Notes under the pieces: generated by a model
What the model saw: only the letters and a program-made list of their open reading frames with translations
Told to the model about the DNA's origin: nothing
Databases searched by the model: none
DNA from: Christensenella sp. UBA4263
GTDB lineage: Bacteria > Bacillota > Clostridia > Christensenellales > Aristaeellaceae
Length of the DNA: 47,145 bases
Assembly: GCA_002395225.1 (NCBI GenBank)
Contig: DGWH01000075.1
Span: forward strand, 1 to 47,145
Reading direction: 5' to 3'
In this document: positions 14,636 through 22,174 of the stretch, in pieces
Layout of the letters: each line of letters begins with the position of its first letter
How positions within the stretch are numbered: the stretch's first letter is position 1
Position numbers and translations under genes: made by a program

Positions 14636-16450
14636 TCAGGTGGCAACCCCAGCAAATTGAGTCATGTACAGCTCGTAGTATTTGCCTCTGGCCTTCAGCA
14701 GGGATTCGTGGCTGCCTTGCTCTACAATGCAGCCCTTGTCCATCACGACAATGAGATCGGCATCGCGGATCGTGCTGAGGCGGTGCGCGATGACGATGCT
14801 CGTGCGGTTTTCCATGATTTTCTGCATTGCGCTTTGAATCGCCTTTTCTGTGCGGGTATCCACATTGGAGGTCGCCTCGTCCAGAATCAGGATTCTTGGA
14901 TCCGCCACAAAGGCACGGGCAATGGTCAGCAGCTGACGCTGGCCCTGGCTAATGTTCGCGCCGCCCGCTTCAAGCACCGTGTCATAGCCTTGATTCAGGG
15001 ATGCGATCATGCCGTCCGTGCGGCTCATCTGTGCGGCATGCTCGATCTGTGCCTGAGTCGCTTCGGCATTGGCGTAGGTCAGGTTGCTGCGCACGGTATC
15101 GGAGAACAGCACGGTGTCCTGCAGTACGATCGTCACCGCCTTCCTCAGGCTCCCACGGGAGACCTTCGTCACATCCTGTTCGTCGATGCAGATTCTTCCG
15201 CTGTCAACATCGTAAAAGCGCATCAGCAGATTCACAACAGTGGTTTTTCCGCTGCCCGTCGAGCCGACTAACGCCACCTTCTTCCCATTGGGCACGGTCA
15301 GTGTAAAATCACGGATCACCGGATGGCCCGGCTCATAAGAGAAGTTCACATTCTCGAAGCGCACGGCGGCGTCCCCGCTGTCATTCAGGGGCTCGCCTTC
15401 CATATCTTCGCTTTGCTCGTCCAGTACGGTAAACACGCGTTCCGCGCCTGCGATGGCCGTCTGGAGCTGGCCATAGATTTGCGCGATCTCGTTGATCGGG
15501 CGGCTGAATTGCTTGGCATAGACGATGAACGCGGAGATCACGCCCACGGAAATAAGCCCGTGAACCGCGAAATAACCTCCGAAGGCTGCGATGATGACAA
15601 ATCCCACGTTGCCGATGCAATTCATGACCGGTCCCATGACGCCACTGAAGACGTCCGTCCGGATGCCCGCCTTCGTGAGCAAATCGGATGTCTCGCAGAA
15701 TGACTGGGTCGTGATGTCCTGATGGTTATACGCCACCACTGTCCGATAGCCGGATATCATTTCCTCGACGGTGCCATTGAGCTGACCCAGCAGCTGCTGG
15801 CGCTTGCGGGAAAAATGGCGAACCTTTTTTGAAAGGAACTTCGTCGCCACCATGGTCAGGATCACCGTGGCAAAGCTCAGAAGCGCCAGCTGCCAGCAGT
15901 AATACAGCATGATCGACACCGTTCCCAATATGGTCAGCACACCAGAGCACAGCGAGGGAAGCGACTGGGACACCGTCGTGGAGATATTTTCAATGTCGTT
16001 GGTCATACGGCTCATCACGTCGCCGTGAGAGTGCGTGTCGAGATAACGGATGGGTAGATCGACAATCTTGCCGAACAGCTCTTCGCGCATCCGGCACACC
16101 AGCCGCTGGCTGAGACGGGCGCTGAGTAGCCCCTGCAGAAGCTGGCAGGCACTGTAGATCAGATACGCGCCCAACATCAGCGCAAGAGAAGCCATCAAAT
16201 TGCCCGTAAGACTGCCTGCAATGATGTCAATGGACCGGCTTTGAAGGCTCGGCGCGTACACGCCGCACACTGTCCCAAAGACCACGACGGCGATCATGGC
16301 CAGCACCATGCTTCTTTCCCTCGCGAAATAGGAAAAGATGCGCCGGAGCGTCGCGCCGACGTTTTCCGCGTGTTCTACCTCCGCAAACCGGGCGTTGCGG
16401 GTCATCATGCCGGGCATCGAGCGATCGATCAGCTTATTTTTGTCCGTCAC
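14636..16450 (-). CDS. ABC transporter, fused permease/ATPase half (multidrug exporter type)
   Basis: 604 residues. Residues ~40-330 form the six-helix type-I exporter permease; ~365-600 form the nucleotide-binding domain. Walker A is GSTGSGKTT, the Q-loop VLQDTVLF, Walker B RILILDEATS and the switch His in IAHRLST. The signature is NISQGQRQL, not LSGGQ, as in one half of heterodimeric exporters of the YheI/YheH and TmrAB type. Such a half needs a partner, and the partner gene is nearly absent here (remnant at 16694-16818). Start is GTG at 16450 behind AAAGGAGG. Likely exports a hydrophobic small molecule or drug; loss of the partner may leave it inactive. Confidence 0.92.
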   Translation of the reverse strand: MTDKNKLIDRSMPGMMTRNARFAEVEHAENVGATLRRIFSYFARERSMVLAMIAVVVFGTVCGVYAPSLQSRSIDIIAGSLTGNLMASLALMLGAYLIYSACQLLQGLLSARLSQRLVCRMREELFGKIVDLPIRYLDTHSHGDVMSRMTNDIENISTTVSQSLPSLCSGVLTILGTVSIMLYYCWQLALLSFATVILTMVATKFLSKKVRHFSRKRQQLLGQLNGTVEEMISGYRTVVAYNHQDITTQSFCETSDLLTKAGIRTDVFSGVMGPVMNCIGNVGFVIIAAFGGYFAVHGLISVGVISAFIVYAKQFSRPINEIAQIYGQLQTAIAGAERVFTVLDEQSEDMEGEPLNDSGDAAVRFENVNFSYEPGHPVIRDFTLTVPNGKKVALVGSTGSGKTTVVNLLMRFYDVDSGRICIDEQDVTKVSRGSLRKAVTIVLQDTVLFSDTVRSNLTYANAEATQAQIEHAAQMSRTDGMIASLNQGYDTVLEAGGANISQGQRQLLTIARAFVADPRILILDEATSNVDTRTEKAIQSAMQKIMENRTSIVIAHRLSTIRDADLIVVMDKGCIVEQGSHESLLKARGKYYELYMTQFAGVAT

Positions 16451-16486
16451 GCCAACTCCTCCTTTCCTGTACAGCCAAACTTTCTA

Positions 16487-17129
16487 TGAACCAAAATGGT
16501 CGTTTTCGGACACATTCAATGAGCCAAAAATTGATTGTCCTGTAACTCACATCGGCGTATTCTATCGTTTCTTTTTTCATTCCCGCAGATGCTATTTTAG
16601 TTGTTCTATTCGCTCGATTAGAGTGAATGAATAGAGGGGCAATGGGAGGTCATCGAATAACAGGGTTGGTACACGCAATGTGTGGATTTTGGCTCATATA
16701 AAATGTTGCGGTACATCCTTTCCCATCTGTGAATCGCAGATATCGCGGTAGGTCTTGCAGCAGGCCATGAGCTCCTCATGACTTCCACACGCTGAAATGC
16801 GGCCGTTGTCCGGCCGAGAATAGAATGTTTGTCCGACTACGTCGGAATTTAGGTCCTGGACATGGGCGTCCTTACGCCATTGATTACAACATAGCTCCTG
16901 GAAGTGACGGAGTCAAGGGAAGATGACCTTTTATGCTCACGCCTCTGGCGGGAGGGATAAATGGTCAGATGACCTTGACTCTGGCACGTACAGGTGCTAT
17001 TTGTTCCCTGTTTGGGTTTATTCTCCTATCCTATAATCAATGGTCGAGTTATCCACCCTAAAGCTAGCCTAAGAAAAGCATCATCCTAGGGCTACTGTTG
17101 GCTCATATAATCTGCAAACTTTGGCTCAT
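16487..17129. mobile_element. Remnant of an insertion sequence with repeated TTGGCTCAT ends
   Basis: TTGGCTCAT occurs at 16689-16697, 17098-17106 and 17121-17129. The inverted form ATGAGCCAA is at 16519-16527, with a variant ATGAACCAA at 16486-16494. Repeated short motifs facing inward at both ends resemble the multiple terminal repeats of IS21-type elements, from memory. No transposase frame remains. Within it lie an ABC transporter fragment, an inverted repeat GAGTCAAGG/CCTTGACTC (16910-16918 and 16973-16981) and a direct repeat AGATGACCTT (16921-16930 and 16968-16977). The rest of 16820-17090 shows no gene. Confidence 0.45.
16694..16818 (-). pseudogene. C-terminal remnant of the partner ABC transporter half
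   Basis: About 40 codons on the minus strand read DNGRISACGSHEELM, then ACCKTYRDICDSQMGKDV. This is the usual end of an exporter ATPase domain, in which a D-loop/H-loop exit of the form DxGRIxxxGxHEEL is followed by YRxIxxSQ. The stop codon lies in the TTGGCTCATATA repeat, so an insertion-sequence end has replaced the true terminus. The upstream side breaks off at about 16818. It lies directly upstream of the surviving half, the normal position for the partner gene of a heterodimeric exporter. Confidence 0.75.
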
Positions 17130-17170
17130 TTATCATGCCGCCTTACAAGCTGATTCCTTAGCCAGAATGA

Positions 17171-17217
17171 AAAAACAGGCCCGCAATCCGGCTCATGTGA
17201 ACCAGATTGCAGGCCTG
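17171..17217 (-). terminator. Terminator hairpin of the endolysin remnant
   Basis: CAGGCCCGCAATCCGG (17176-17191) pairs with CCAGATTGCAGGCCTG (17202-17217), with two G-T/A-C type mismatches. Minus-strand reading is followed by TTTTTTC. The stem sequence recurs at 23787-23820 and 24864-24905. Confidence 0.7.
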
Positions 17218-17222
17218 CTGCG

Positions 17223-18326
17223 TTATTCAGTTGTAATCTCACTGTACTCCACGGAAACCCATCCGACCTGGCTTCCGATCTTCACAGCCTGCCAGCCGTT
17301 GAAGGCGCTGGCCACGTACTCCAGCGTCGTGCCCGGTGCGACGGCGGTAATACGGCTGTAGCTGGTGCCGTTGCCCGTGCGGATGTTCACCTTGCCGCCG
17401 GAAGACTTGATCAGCACCCGGATGGTGGTCTGTACGGCGACGGGCTGTTCCTGCTCCGGTTCCGTCTGTGTTTCCGTCATGGCCTGCTGCCCGGCATCAT
17501 CCTCCGCCACGGCTGCCATCAGGGCGGCATGGGTCTGATCGCCGTACTTGCCGTCCTGCTTGATTCCGGCTTTCTTCTGGAAAGCCTTCACGGCGGCTTC
17601 CGTCTTGCTGCCGAACTGGCCGTCGACCTCAAGGGCAGCGCCCAGCTGGTTCAGCAGTTCCTGAAGAGCTTTCACGTCAGCCCCAGAGGAGCCGTTCTTC
17701 AGCAGCCTGCTGCCCAGCGTGTACACGGTGACCGCCTCCACGGCGATTTGTGCGCCGCTGGTATCGCCGTAGTCGATAAACGGCAGCTTGTACCGGTGTG
17801 TCCAGGGCCGCTTTTTCGCCTGCGTCTTTACGCAGCCCCAGCTGAACCCCTGCCACTCCACGGCATAGCCGTTGCCGATGTAGTACCCGGCATGACCGTC
17901 CTTGTACAGCGCCACTCCGGGGATCTCAGGCAGAGTGTCGATGGTGCCCCAGTCCATGCCCTTGGACTTGGCCTAGGAGAACATGCTGTTCGCGCCTTTG
18001 TCCGGACACCCGTTGGAGCCATAGCTGCTGGAGATGCCCTTGTCCGTCCCGATGGCTTCCAGCACTCCCTGACCGCCGCCCGTCCAGGCGTAGCCCTTGC
18101 AGCCGCCGATACAGTCGGACACGACGGCCTTATTGGCGATATCCTGCTTGTAGCGGGAGGTACGGCTGGAGCCGTAGTGAGAGGGATACTGATTGCTCTT
18201 CCGGGAAAGCAGGCTGCTGGTGGCTTTGTAGACACAGGTGCCGTACCAGTAAGGCTGGCCAACCATCTTCTGGCACCAGTCGGCAAAGTGCTCGTTGGTG
18301 AAAGGCGTACTGATTCTGTCCGACAT
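17223..18326 (-). pseudogene. Phage-type endolysin (NlpC/P60-like, PG-binding, SH3) with in-frame amber stop
   Basis: One frame from ATG 18326 (GGAGG 7 nt upstream) to 17223 is interrupted by TAG, just upstream of 17957, between ...GANSMFS and AKSKGMDWG. In intact relatives this position is, as I recall, a Tyr, so TAT/TAC to TAG explains it. Order of domains: an NlpC/P60-type amidase/peptidase with PYWYGTC and catalytic-type SDCIGGCKGY (residues 1-200), a PG_binding_1 domain (SSGADVKALQELLNQLG...), then an SH3_3 domain (VNIRTGNGTSYSRI...GWVSVEYSE). It would cleave peptidoglycan during phage lysis. A holin fragment lies just upstream, so this is a lysis-cassette remnant. Confidence 0.82.
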
Positions 18327-18361
18327 GATGATTCCTCCAATCATGAAAAGAGGGCGGCAGC

Positions 18362-18505
18362 TTATTCGCCGTTGCCCTGGTCGGTCTGTTCGTCTTTGTC
18401 TTCCTTCTTGTCCCGGTCATGCAGCTGCTCCCGGACAGCCTTCAGCTTGTCCGGGATGGACAGACCGATGTAGGCCGCGTTCTCCAGCAGGCTGAGTCCC
18501 TCGTT
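18362..18505 (-). pseudogene. C-terminal fragment of a phage holin (TcdE/Cph1-like)
   Basis: About 47 codons upstream of the endolysin read NEGLSLLENAAYIGLSIPDKL, then KAVREQLHDRDKKEDKDEQ. This is the conserved cytoplasmic end of the phage_holin_4_1 family, where NE-x-x-S-x-x-EN is followed by PxxL and a charged tail. The membrane-spanning part is missing; homology ends near 18505. A 35-nt gap with GGAGG links it to the endolysin, the normal holin-endolysin order. Confidence 0.72.
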
Positions 18506-18547
18506 AGCTCCTTAATGGTAAACTTTTATCATTTCAACCATATAAAA

Positions 18548-18590
18548 TGTTATTTGAACAACATACATTCCATTCGCTTTATGGCATGAT
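18548..18590 (+). promoter_or_regulatory. Crp/Fnr-type site and -10 box of the DUF438 gene
   Basis: TGTTATTTGAACAACA (18548-18563) is an imperfect dyad, followed by TAC. CATGAT at 18585-18590 is the -10 candidate. ACAACATAC and the 28-nt distance from dyad centre to -10 are the same as at 21263-21302. The site would be centred near -40, a class II activator position. Confidence 0.6.
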
Positions 18591-18620
18591 AGTATCGATG
18601 AAACGAAGGAGGTATCCAAG

Positions 18621-20162
18621 ATGAGCAGGACACTTGACCTCACCAAATCGGTATTCGAGTTGACCCGGGAGTATCCGGAATTGATCGATATCATGGCCGG
18701 GCTGGGATTTACGGAAATCACAAAGAAGCCGGTACTTAATTCTGTCGGCAAAATCATGACCATCCCCAAAGGAGCCAAAATGAAGGGTATTTCAATGATG
18801 GATGTTGTAACAACCCTGATGGCGAAAGGCTTTGAACTGACCGGAGAAGTGCCGGATCTGTCGGCGATGGACGGTAAGCCTGTGCAGCCTGACGTGCAGG
18901 ACGCGCCGGCGGCAGTCTCTTTAAGCCGCACAGAACAGCTGAAGGCCTACCTGCGCCGCCTCGGCGACGGAGAGGATACGGAAACAGTCAAAGCAGATTT
19001 TGTGCGGGAGTTTGGAGAGGTGGAAGCTTCCGAAATTATGCAGGCCGAGCAGGAGCTGATGAAGGAAGGCACTCCGCTTACAGAAGTACAGCGCCTGTGC
19101 GACATTCATTCCGCACTGTTCCATGGCGCTACCAGGGAAGAAAAAATCGCTAACGCGGAAAAGGCTGTAGAGGAATCCATCACCCGTCAGAAGATTCAGG
19201 CAGAGATTGCCAAACGCGACTCCTATCCCCGAGCGGACTATACCAACAAGAATGCACGCGCCGCCGCGCTTGAGGTCATACCCGGTCACCCGCTTCAAAC
19301 CCTGACCCGTGAGAACGATGTGCTCGCCGCGCTGCTTAAGAAGATCAAGCCGCTGCTCGCCGCAAATGAGGACGTGACGGAGCTGCTTGGGCAGATTCGA
19401 GGGCTCTCCATCCACTATGCCGAAAAGGGCGATTTATTTTATCCCCTGCTGAAGGTAAAATACGGCATCTCCGGCCCGTCGGATGTGATGTGGACGGTGG
19501 ACGACGAGATTCGGGATGAGCTCAGTGCTCTTGCCAAAGAGACCGATCACGGCGATGCGTGGAGAGTCCGCCTGGAAGCTGTGCTGAAACGCGCTGAGGA
19601 GATGGTCTACAAGGAGCAGAACATCCTGTTCCCCATCTGCGCGGTCAACTTCACGGAAGAAGAGTGGTTCGGCATCTATCAGGACGGAAAGGACTACGCG
19701 GACTGCTTCGGCGTTCACAGTGAAGTATGGGACGAGGCGGAAAAGGCAAAAGCAACTGCTTCTGTTTCCCGCGAGGGTGAAATCGTCATGCCCGGCGGGC
19801 ACATGACACCGGAGCAGCTGATTGCCCTGTTAAACACCATTCCCATGGAGATCACCTTTGTGGACGCGGAAAATATCAATCGCTTCTTTAACGAAGGTCC
19901 CAAGGTGTTTAAGCGTCCCGGCATGGCCATTGACCGCGAGGTTTTCTCCTGCCACCCGCCGAAGATCGAGCCTATGGTGCGGCAGATCATTGACGACTTC
20001 CGGAGCAATCGCAGAAACGAAGTGCCTGTCTGGATGGAAAAAGGCGGGAGGACGATGCTGGTACGGTACATGGCGGTTCGCGATCGGAACGGACAATACC
20101 TCGGCACCGTAGAACTGGTGCAGGATATGGAGTTCGCAAGGGAACACTTTCTTAACAAATAA
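18621..20162 (+). CDS. DUF1858-DUF438-hemerythrin-PAS protein
   Basis: 513 residues. Residues 1-75 are a DUF1858 domain (YPELIDIMAGLGF...). Residues ~105-170 are DUF438 (LKAYLRRLGDGED...LCDIHSALFHG). Residues ~220-350 form a hemerythrin-like HHE bundle with HPLQTLTREND, SIHYAEKGDLFYPLL and KEQNILFPI, expected to hold a di-iron site. Residues ~400-510 are a PAS-type domain (REVFSCHPPKIEPMVRQII). Related proteins are linked to nitric oxide and oxygen stress in anaerobes. AAGGAGG lies 9 nt before ATG. The promoter shares its activator site with the DUF1858-hcp operon, so it is probably part of the same response. Confidence 0.88.
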   Translation: MSRTLDLTKSVFELTREYPELIDIMAGLGFTEITKKPVLNSVGKIMTIPKGAKMKGISMMDVVTTLMAKGFELTGEVPDLSAMDGKPVQPDVQDAPAAVSLSRTEQLKAYLRRLGDGEDTETVKADFVREFGEVEASEIMQAEQELMKEGTPLTEVQRLCDIHSALFHGATREEKIANAEKAVEESITRQKIQAEIAKRDSYPRADYTNKNARAAALEVIPGHPLQTLTRENDVLAALLKKIKPLLAANEDVTELLGQIRGLSIHYAEKGDLFYPLLKVKYGISGPSDVMWTVDDEIRDELSALAKETDHGDAWRVRLEAVLKRAEEMVYKEQNILFPICAVNFTEEEWFGIYQDGKDYADCFGVHSEVWDEAEKAKATASVSREGEIVMPGGHMTPEQLIALLNTIPMEITFVDAENINRFFNEGPKVFKRPGMAIDREVFSCHPPKIEPMVRQIIDDFRSNRRNEVPVWMEKGGRTMLVRYMAVRDRNGQYLGTVELVQDMEFAREHFLNK

Positions 20163-20211
20163 AAAGATGAGCATCGGATGAATCGTCCGATGCTCGATTT
20201 GATAATAGGCT

Positions 20212-20583
20212 TTATTCCTGGCGCAAACGCTTTTCAGCCCAGATCTGCAGGATCAGCGCATGATTGTGCGCTACATCCTTTGCCGCATACACGAAGGTCA
20301 CGTCTTCAGTTTCCAGCGTCTGACGGAGCGCGTCAAGAAAATCATCAGCATGTGGATTGGCGTCCAATTCCAGGATATATTGCGAAGAGAAAGCTTCGTA
20401 ACGCTGCGGATCATGCGAGAACCATTTCCGCAAATCCGTGGATGGGGCAATGTCTTTTTCCCACCTGTCGATTTGAGCCACCTCTTTGCTGATTCCACGC
20501 GGCCACAGCCGGTCTACCAGAATTCGCATTCCGTCACCGCCCGCAGGATTCTCATACACCCGTTTACATCCAATTGCATGCAT
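20212..20583 (-). CDS. DUF488 family protein (YeaO-like)
   Basis: 123 residues with the YeaO-type DUF488 pattern KRVYENP, RILVDRLWPRGISKE, DRWEKDIAPST, LRKWFSHDP and FVYAAKD. The family is small, cytosolic and of unknown biochemical role; it often accompanies stress regulators. The start overlaps the end of the Crp/Fnr gene by 20 nt, so the two are co-transcribed and co-translated. The alignment begins at KRVY, so residues 1-6 are variable. Confidence 0.88.
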   Translation of the reverse strand: MHAIGCKRVYENPAGGDGMRILVDRLWPRGISKEVAQIDRWEKDIAPSTDLRKWFSHDPQRYEAFSSQYILELDANPHADDFLDALRQTLETEDVTFVYAAKDVAHNHALILQIWAEKRLRQE

Positions 20584-21247
20584 TTTCAGTCTCTCCGTTC
20601 AGTGTGAACTCGTTTTTATGATAGGTAATCAGCCCATCCCGGCGCATTTTACTCAGCTCATTTGACATGGCGCTGCGATCCACCCCAAGGTAATCCGCCA
20701 GCTGCTGCCGGTCAAAGGGAATGGTGAAGTGCGTACTGCCGTTCACCATGGCCTGCTCGGAAAGGTAAGACAATAGCCGATCCCGCAGGGATTTCGGCGC
20801 GGTGTGCATCATCCGCGTGGACAGATTGAGATTTTTCTGGGCAGAGATTTTCAGCAGGTTTTCAATGATGCGATGATGGAAGGCGCAGCCATTTTTGCAA
20901 GTGGTCAGCAGGCTGTGCATCCCAAGAAAAAGGATCTCGGAATCCTCAGAGGCTACCACGTCACAGATCAATTCCCTGCCGGGGATAGCGGCGTAATTCT
21001 CTCCAAAGACCGAGCCCCGCTCAACGTGCCCGAAGATGTGGCTTCCTCCCCAGTAAAAGGTAACTACGATATTCACGCTGCCGGACATCACCATCCCGAT
21101 CTCGCTGATGGACGATCCGGCCCGGAAGATTACTTCATCCTTTTTGTACTTTCTTTCGCGGGCGCCCATACATCCGAGAATGCTTTTGACTTCATCCCGG
21201 TTCATTCCGTGGAACAGCTGCGTGTTGACCAGAAAGTTTTCGTTCAT
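20564..21247 (-). CDS. Crp/Fnr family transcriptional regulator
   Basis: 227 residues. The N-terminal cyclic-nucleotide-type beta-roll (DEVIFRAGSSISEIGMVMSG..., GSVFGENYAA) is followed by a dimerisation helix and a Crp-type helix-turn-helix (FDRQQLADYLGVDRSAMSNELSKMRRDG). No N-terminal Cys cluster as in Fnr is present. A similar architecture occurs in HcpR, the heme-dependent regulator of hcp in anaerobes; I infer that role from position. The start at 21247 has GGAG 9 nt upstream. It is divergent from the DUF1858-hcp operon and shares an intergenic dyad with it. Confidence 0.9.
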   Translation of the reverse strand: MNENFLVNTQLFHGMNRDEVKSILGCMGARERKYKKDEVIFRAGSSISEIGMVMSGSVNIVVTFYWGGSHIFGHVERGSVFGENYAAIPGRELICDVVASEDSEILFLGMHSLLTTCKNGCAFHHRIIENLLKISAQKNLNLSTRMMHTAPKSLRDRLLSYLSEQAMVNGSTHFTIPFDRQQLADYLGVDRSAMSNELSKMRRDGLITYHKNEFTLNGETENACNWM

Positions 21248-21262
21248 AAAATCACGCTCCGT

Positions 21263-21302
21263 TGTTGTAACAACATACTTGTTTCTCTGATTGTAGTATG
21301 AT
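21263..21302 (+). promoter_or_regulatory. Crp/Fnr-type dyad and -10 box of the hcp operon
   Basis: TGTTGTAACAACA (21263-21275) is a perfect 13-bp palindrome, followed by TAC. TATGAT (21297-21302) is the -10. The dyad centre lies about 40 nt before the expected start, fitting class II activation. It is also 16 nt upstream of the regulator's own start codon on the other strand, so autorepression is possible. Confidence 0.7.
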
Positions 21303-21337
21303 GTACCCGTAAAGTCAAGTAACGGGAGGTAAATTTC

Positions 21338-21553
21338 ATGGAGAACATGTTTGTAACAGAGAAAACCCTGGTTGGCGAGATCGTGAATCAGTACCCTGAA
21401 AGCATCGACATTCTCTTTGGTATCGGCATGCACTGCCTGGGCTGTCCCGCATCTCAGGGGGAGTCTCTGGCAGATGCCTGCGCAGTGCACGGACTGGAAC
21501 CCGCGCCTGTGGTGGAAGCCATCAATCAGCGCATTGCTGAGAACAGGAGGTGA
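21338..21553 (+). CDS. Hybrid-cluster-associated redox disulfide protein (DUF1858)
   Basis: 71 residues, a stand-alone DUF1858 domain with GMHCLGCPAS, the CxxC motif that defines the hybrid cluster protein-associated redox disulfide domain (TIGR03980). It probably shuttles electrons or protects thiols for Hcp. GGGAGG lies 9 nt before ATG. First gene of the plus-strand operon that continues with the 196-residue unknown protein and hcp. The DUF438 protein at 18621-20162 carries a related N-terminal domain lacking the CxxC. Confidence 0.9.
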   Translation: MENMFVTEKTLVGEIVNQYPESIDILFGIGMHCLGCPASQGESLADACAVHGLEPAPVVEAINQRIAENRR

Positions 21554-21560
21554 GCGCATA

Positions 21561-22151
21561 ATGAGTCAGTTCCTTGGCCCTGTTCATTACTGGCTGTACG
21601 AAAAGATCGGCCATCAGGAAGCGCTGACGCAGGCTGTCGCCGGTTATACCCATTCCAAGGGCTGGATCAAAGACAGTACTGTTTATGTCAAAGTCCTGCC
21701 CGCTCTGGAAACGGTCATCGACGAGAGCAATATCCATGGCTGGCTGCAGGGACAGATCACAGACGCTGAAGGAAGATACGCAAATCTGCTGACGGCTGTG
21801 CTTTCCGGGCACAATGACCGCCTGAAGGATATTACACAGGTCTGCTTCCGCTTCGGACAGGAAAACACGCTGCCAAAGGATTCGGACGCCATGCAGGCGT
21901 ACCAGGCGTTTGAGAACTTTTTTGTCAACGGGATGCCCTGCGACCGGGTGAACGTCGTGACAGACCAGAGACCGGAATCCGTCTGCTGGGAAATGTCTCA
22001 GGACATCCACGCGCAGCATTGGCAAAACTGCGACAGCGAACTATACTACATCCTGCGCAAAGCCGTCATGCACGGAATGCTGTCAGGAACGGCGCTAAAG
22101 CTTGAAATGCCGGATGTGTTTCATTACATGATCGTCAGGGACGACAAATAA
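21561..22151 (+). CDS. Uncharacterised hcp-operon protein
   Basis: 196 residues, helical, no signal peptide or membrane segment. It begins MSQFLGPVHYWLYEKI and has many His, Trp and Cys residues: HYW, HSKGW, IHGWLQGQ, CFRFGQ, MPCDR, CWEMSQDIHAQHW, NCDSELYY and HYM. I recall similar unnamed proteins next to Hcp in other Clostridia but no named family. AGGAGG lies 8 nt before the start and overlaps the stop of the upstream gene region. Located between the redox-disulfide protein and hcp, it is a good candidate for a metal- or heme-binding helper in NO or hydroxylamine handling; that role is inference. Confidence 0.8.
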   Translation: MSQFLGPVHYWLYEKIGHQEALTQAVAGYTHSKGWIKDSTVYVKVLPALETVIDESNIHGWLQGQITDAEGRYANLLTAVLSGHNDRLKDITQVCFRFGQENTLPKDSDAMQAYQAFENFFVNGMPCDRVNVVTDQRPESVCWEMSQDIHAQHWQNCDSELYYILRKAVMHGMLSGTALKLEMPDVFHYMIVRDDK

Positions 22152-22174
22152 ACCGTGGTAAGGAGAGAATACTG

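Noticed and set aside
14216..15271. Long plus-strand frame over the end of the ABC transporter gene
   Set aside because: It is antisense to a clear ABC transporter, has no RBS, and its translation has no family character.
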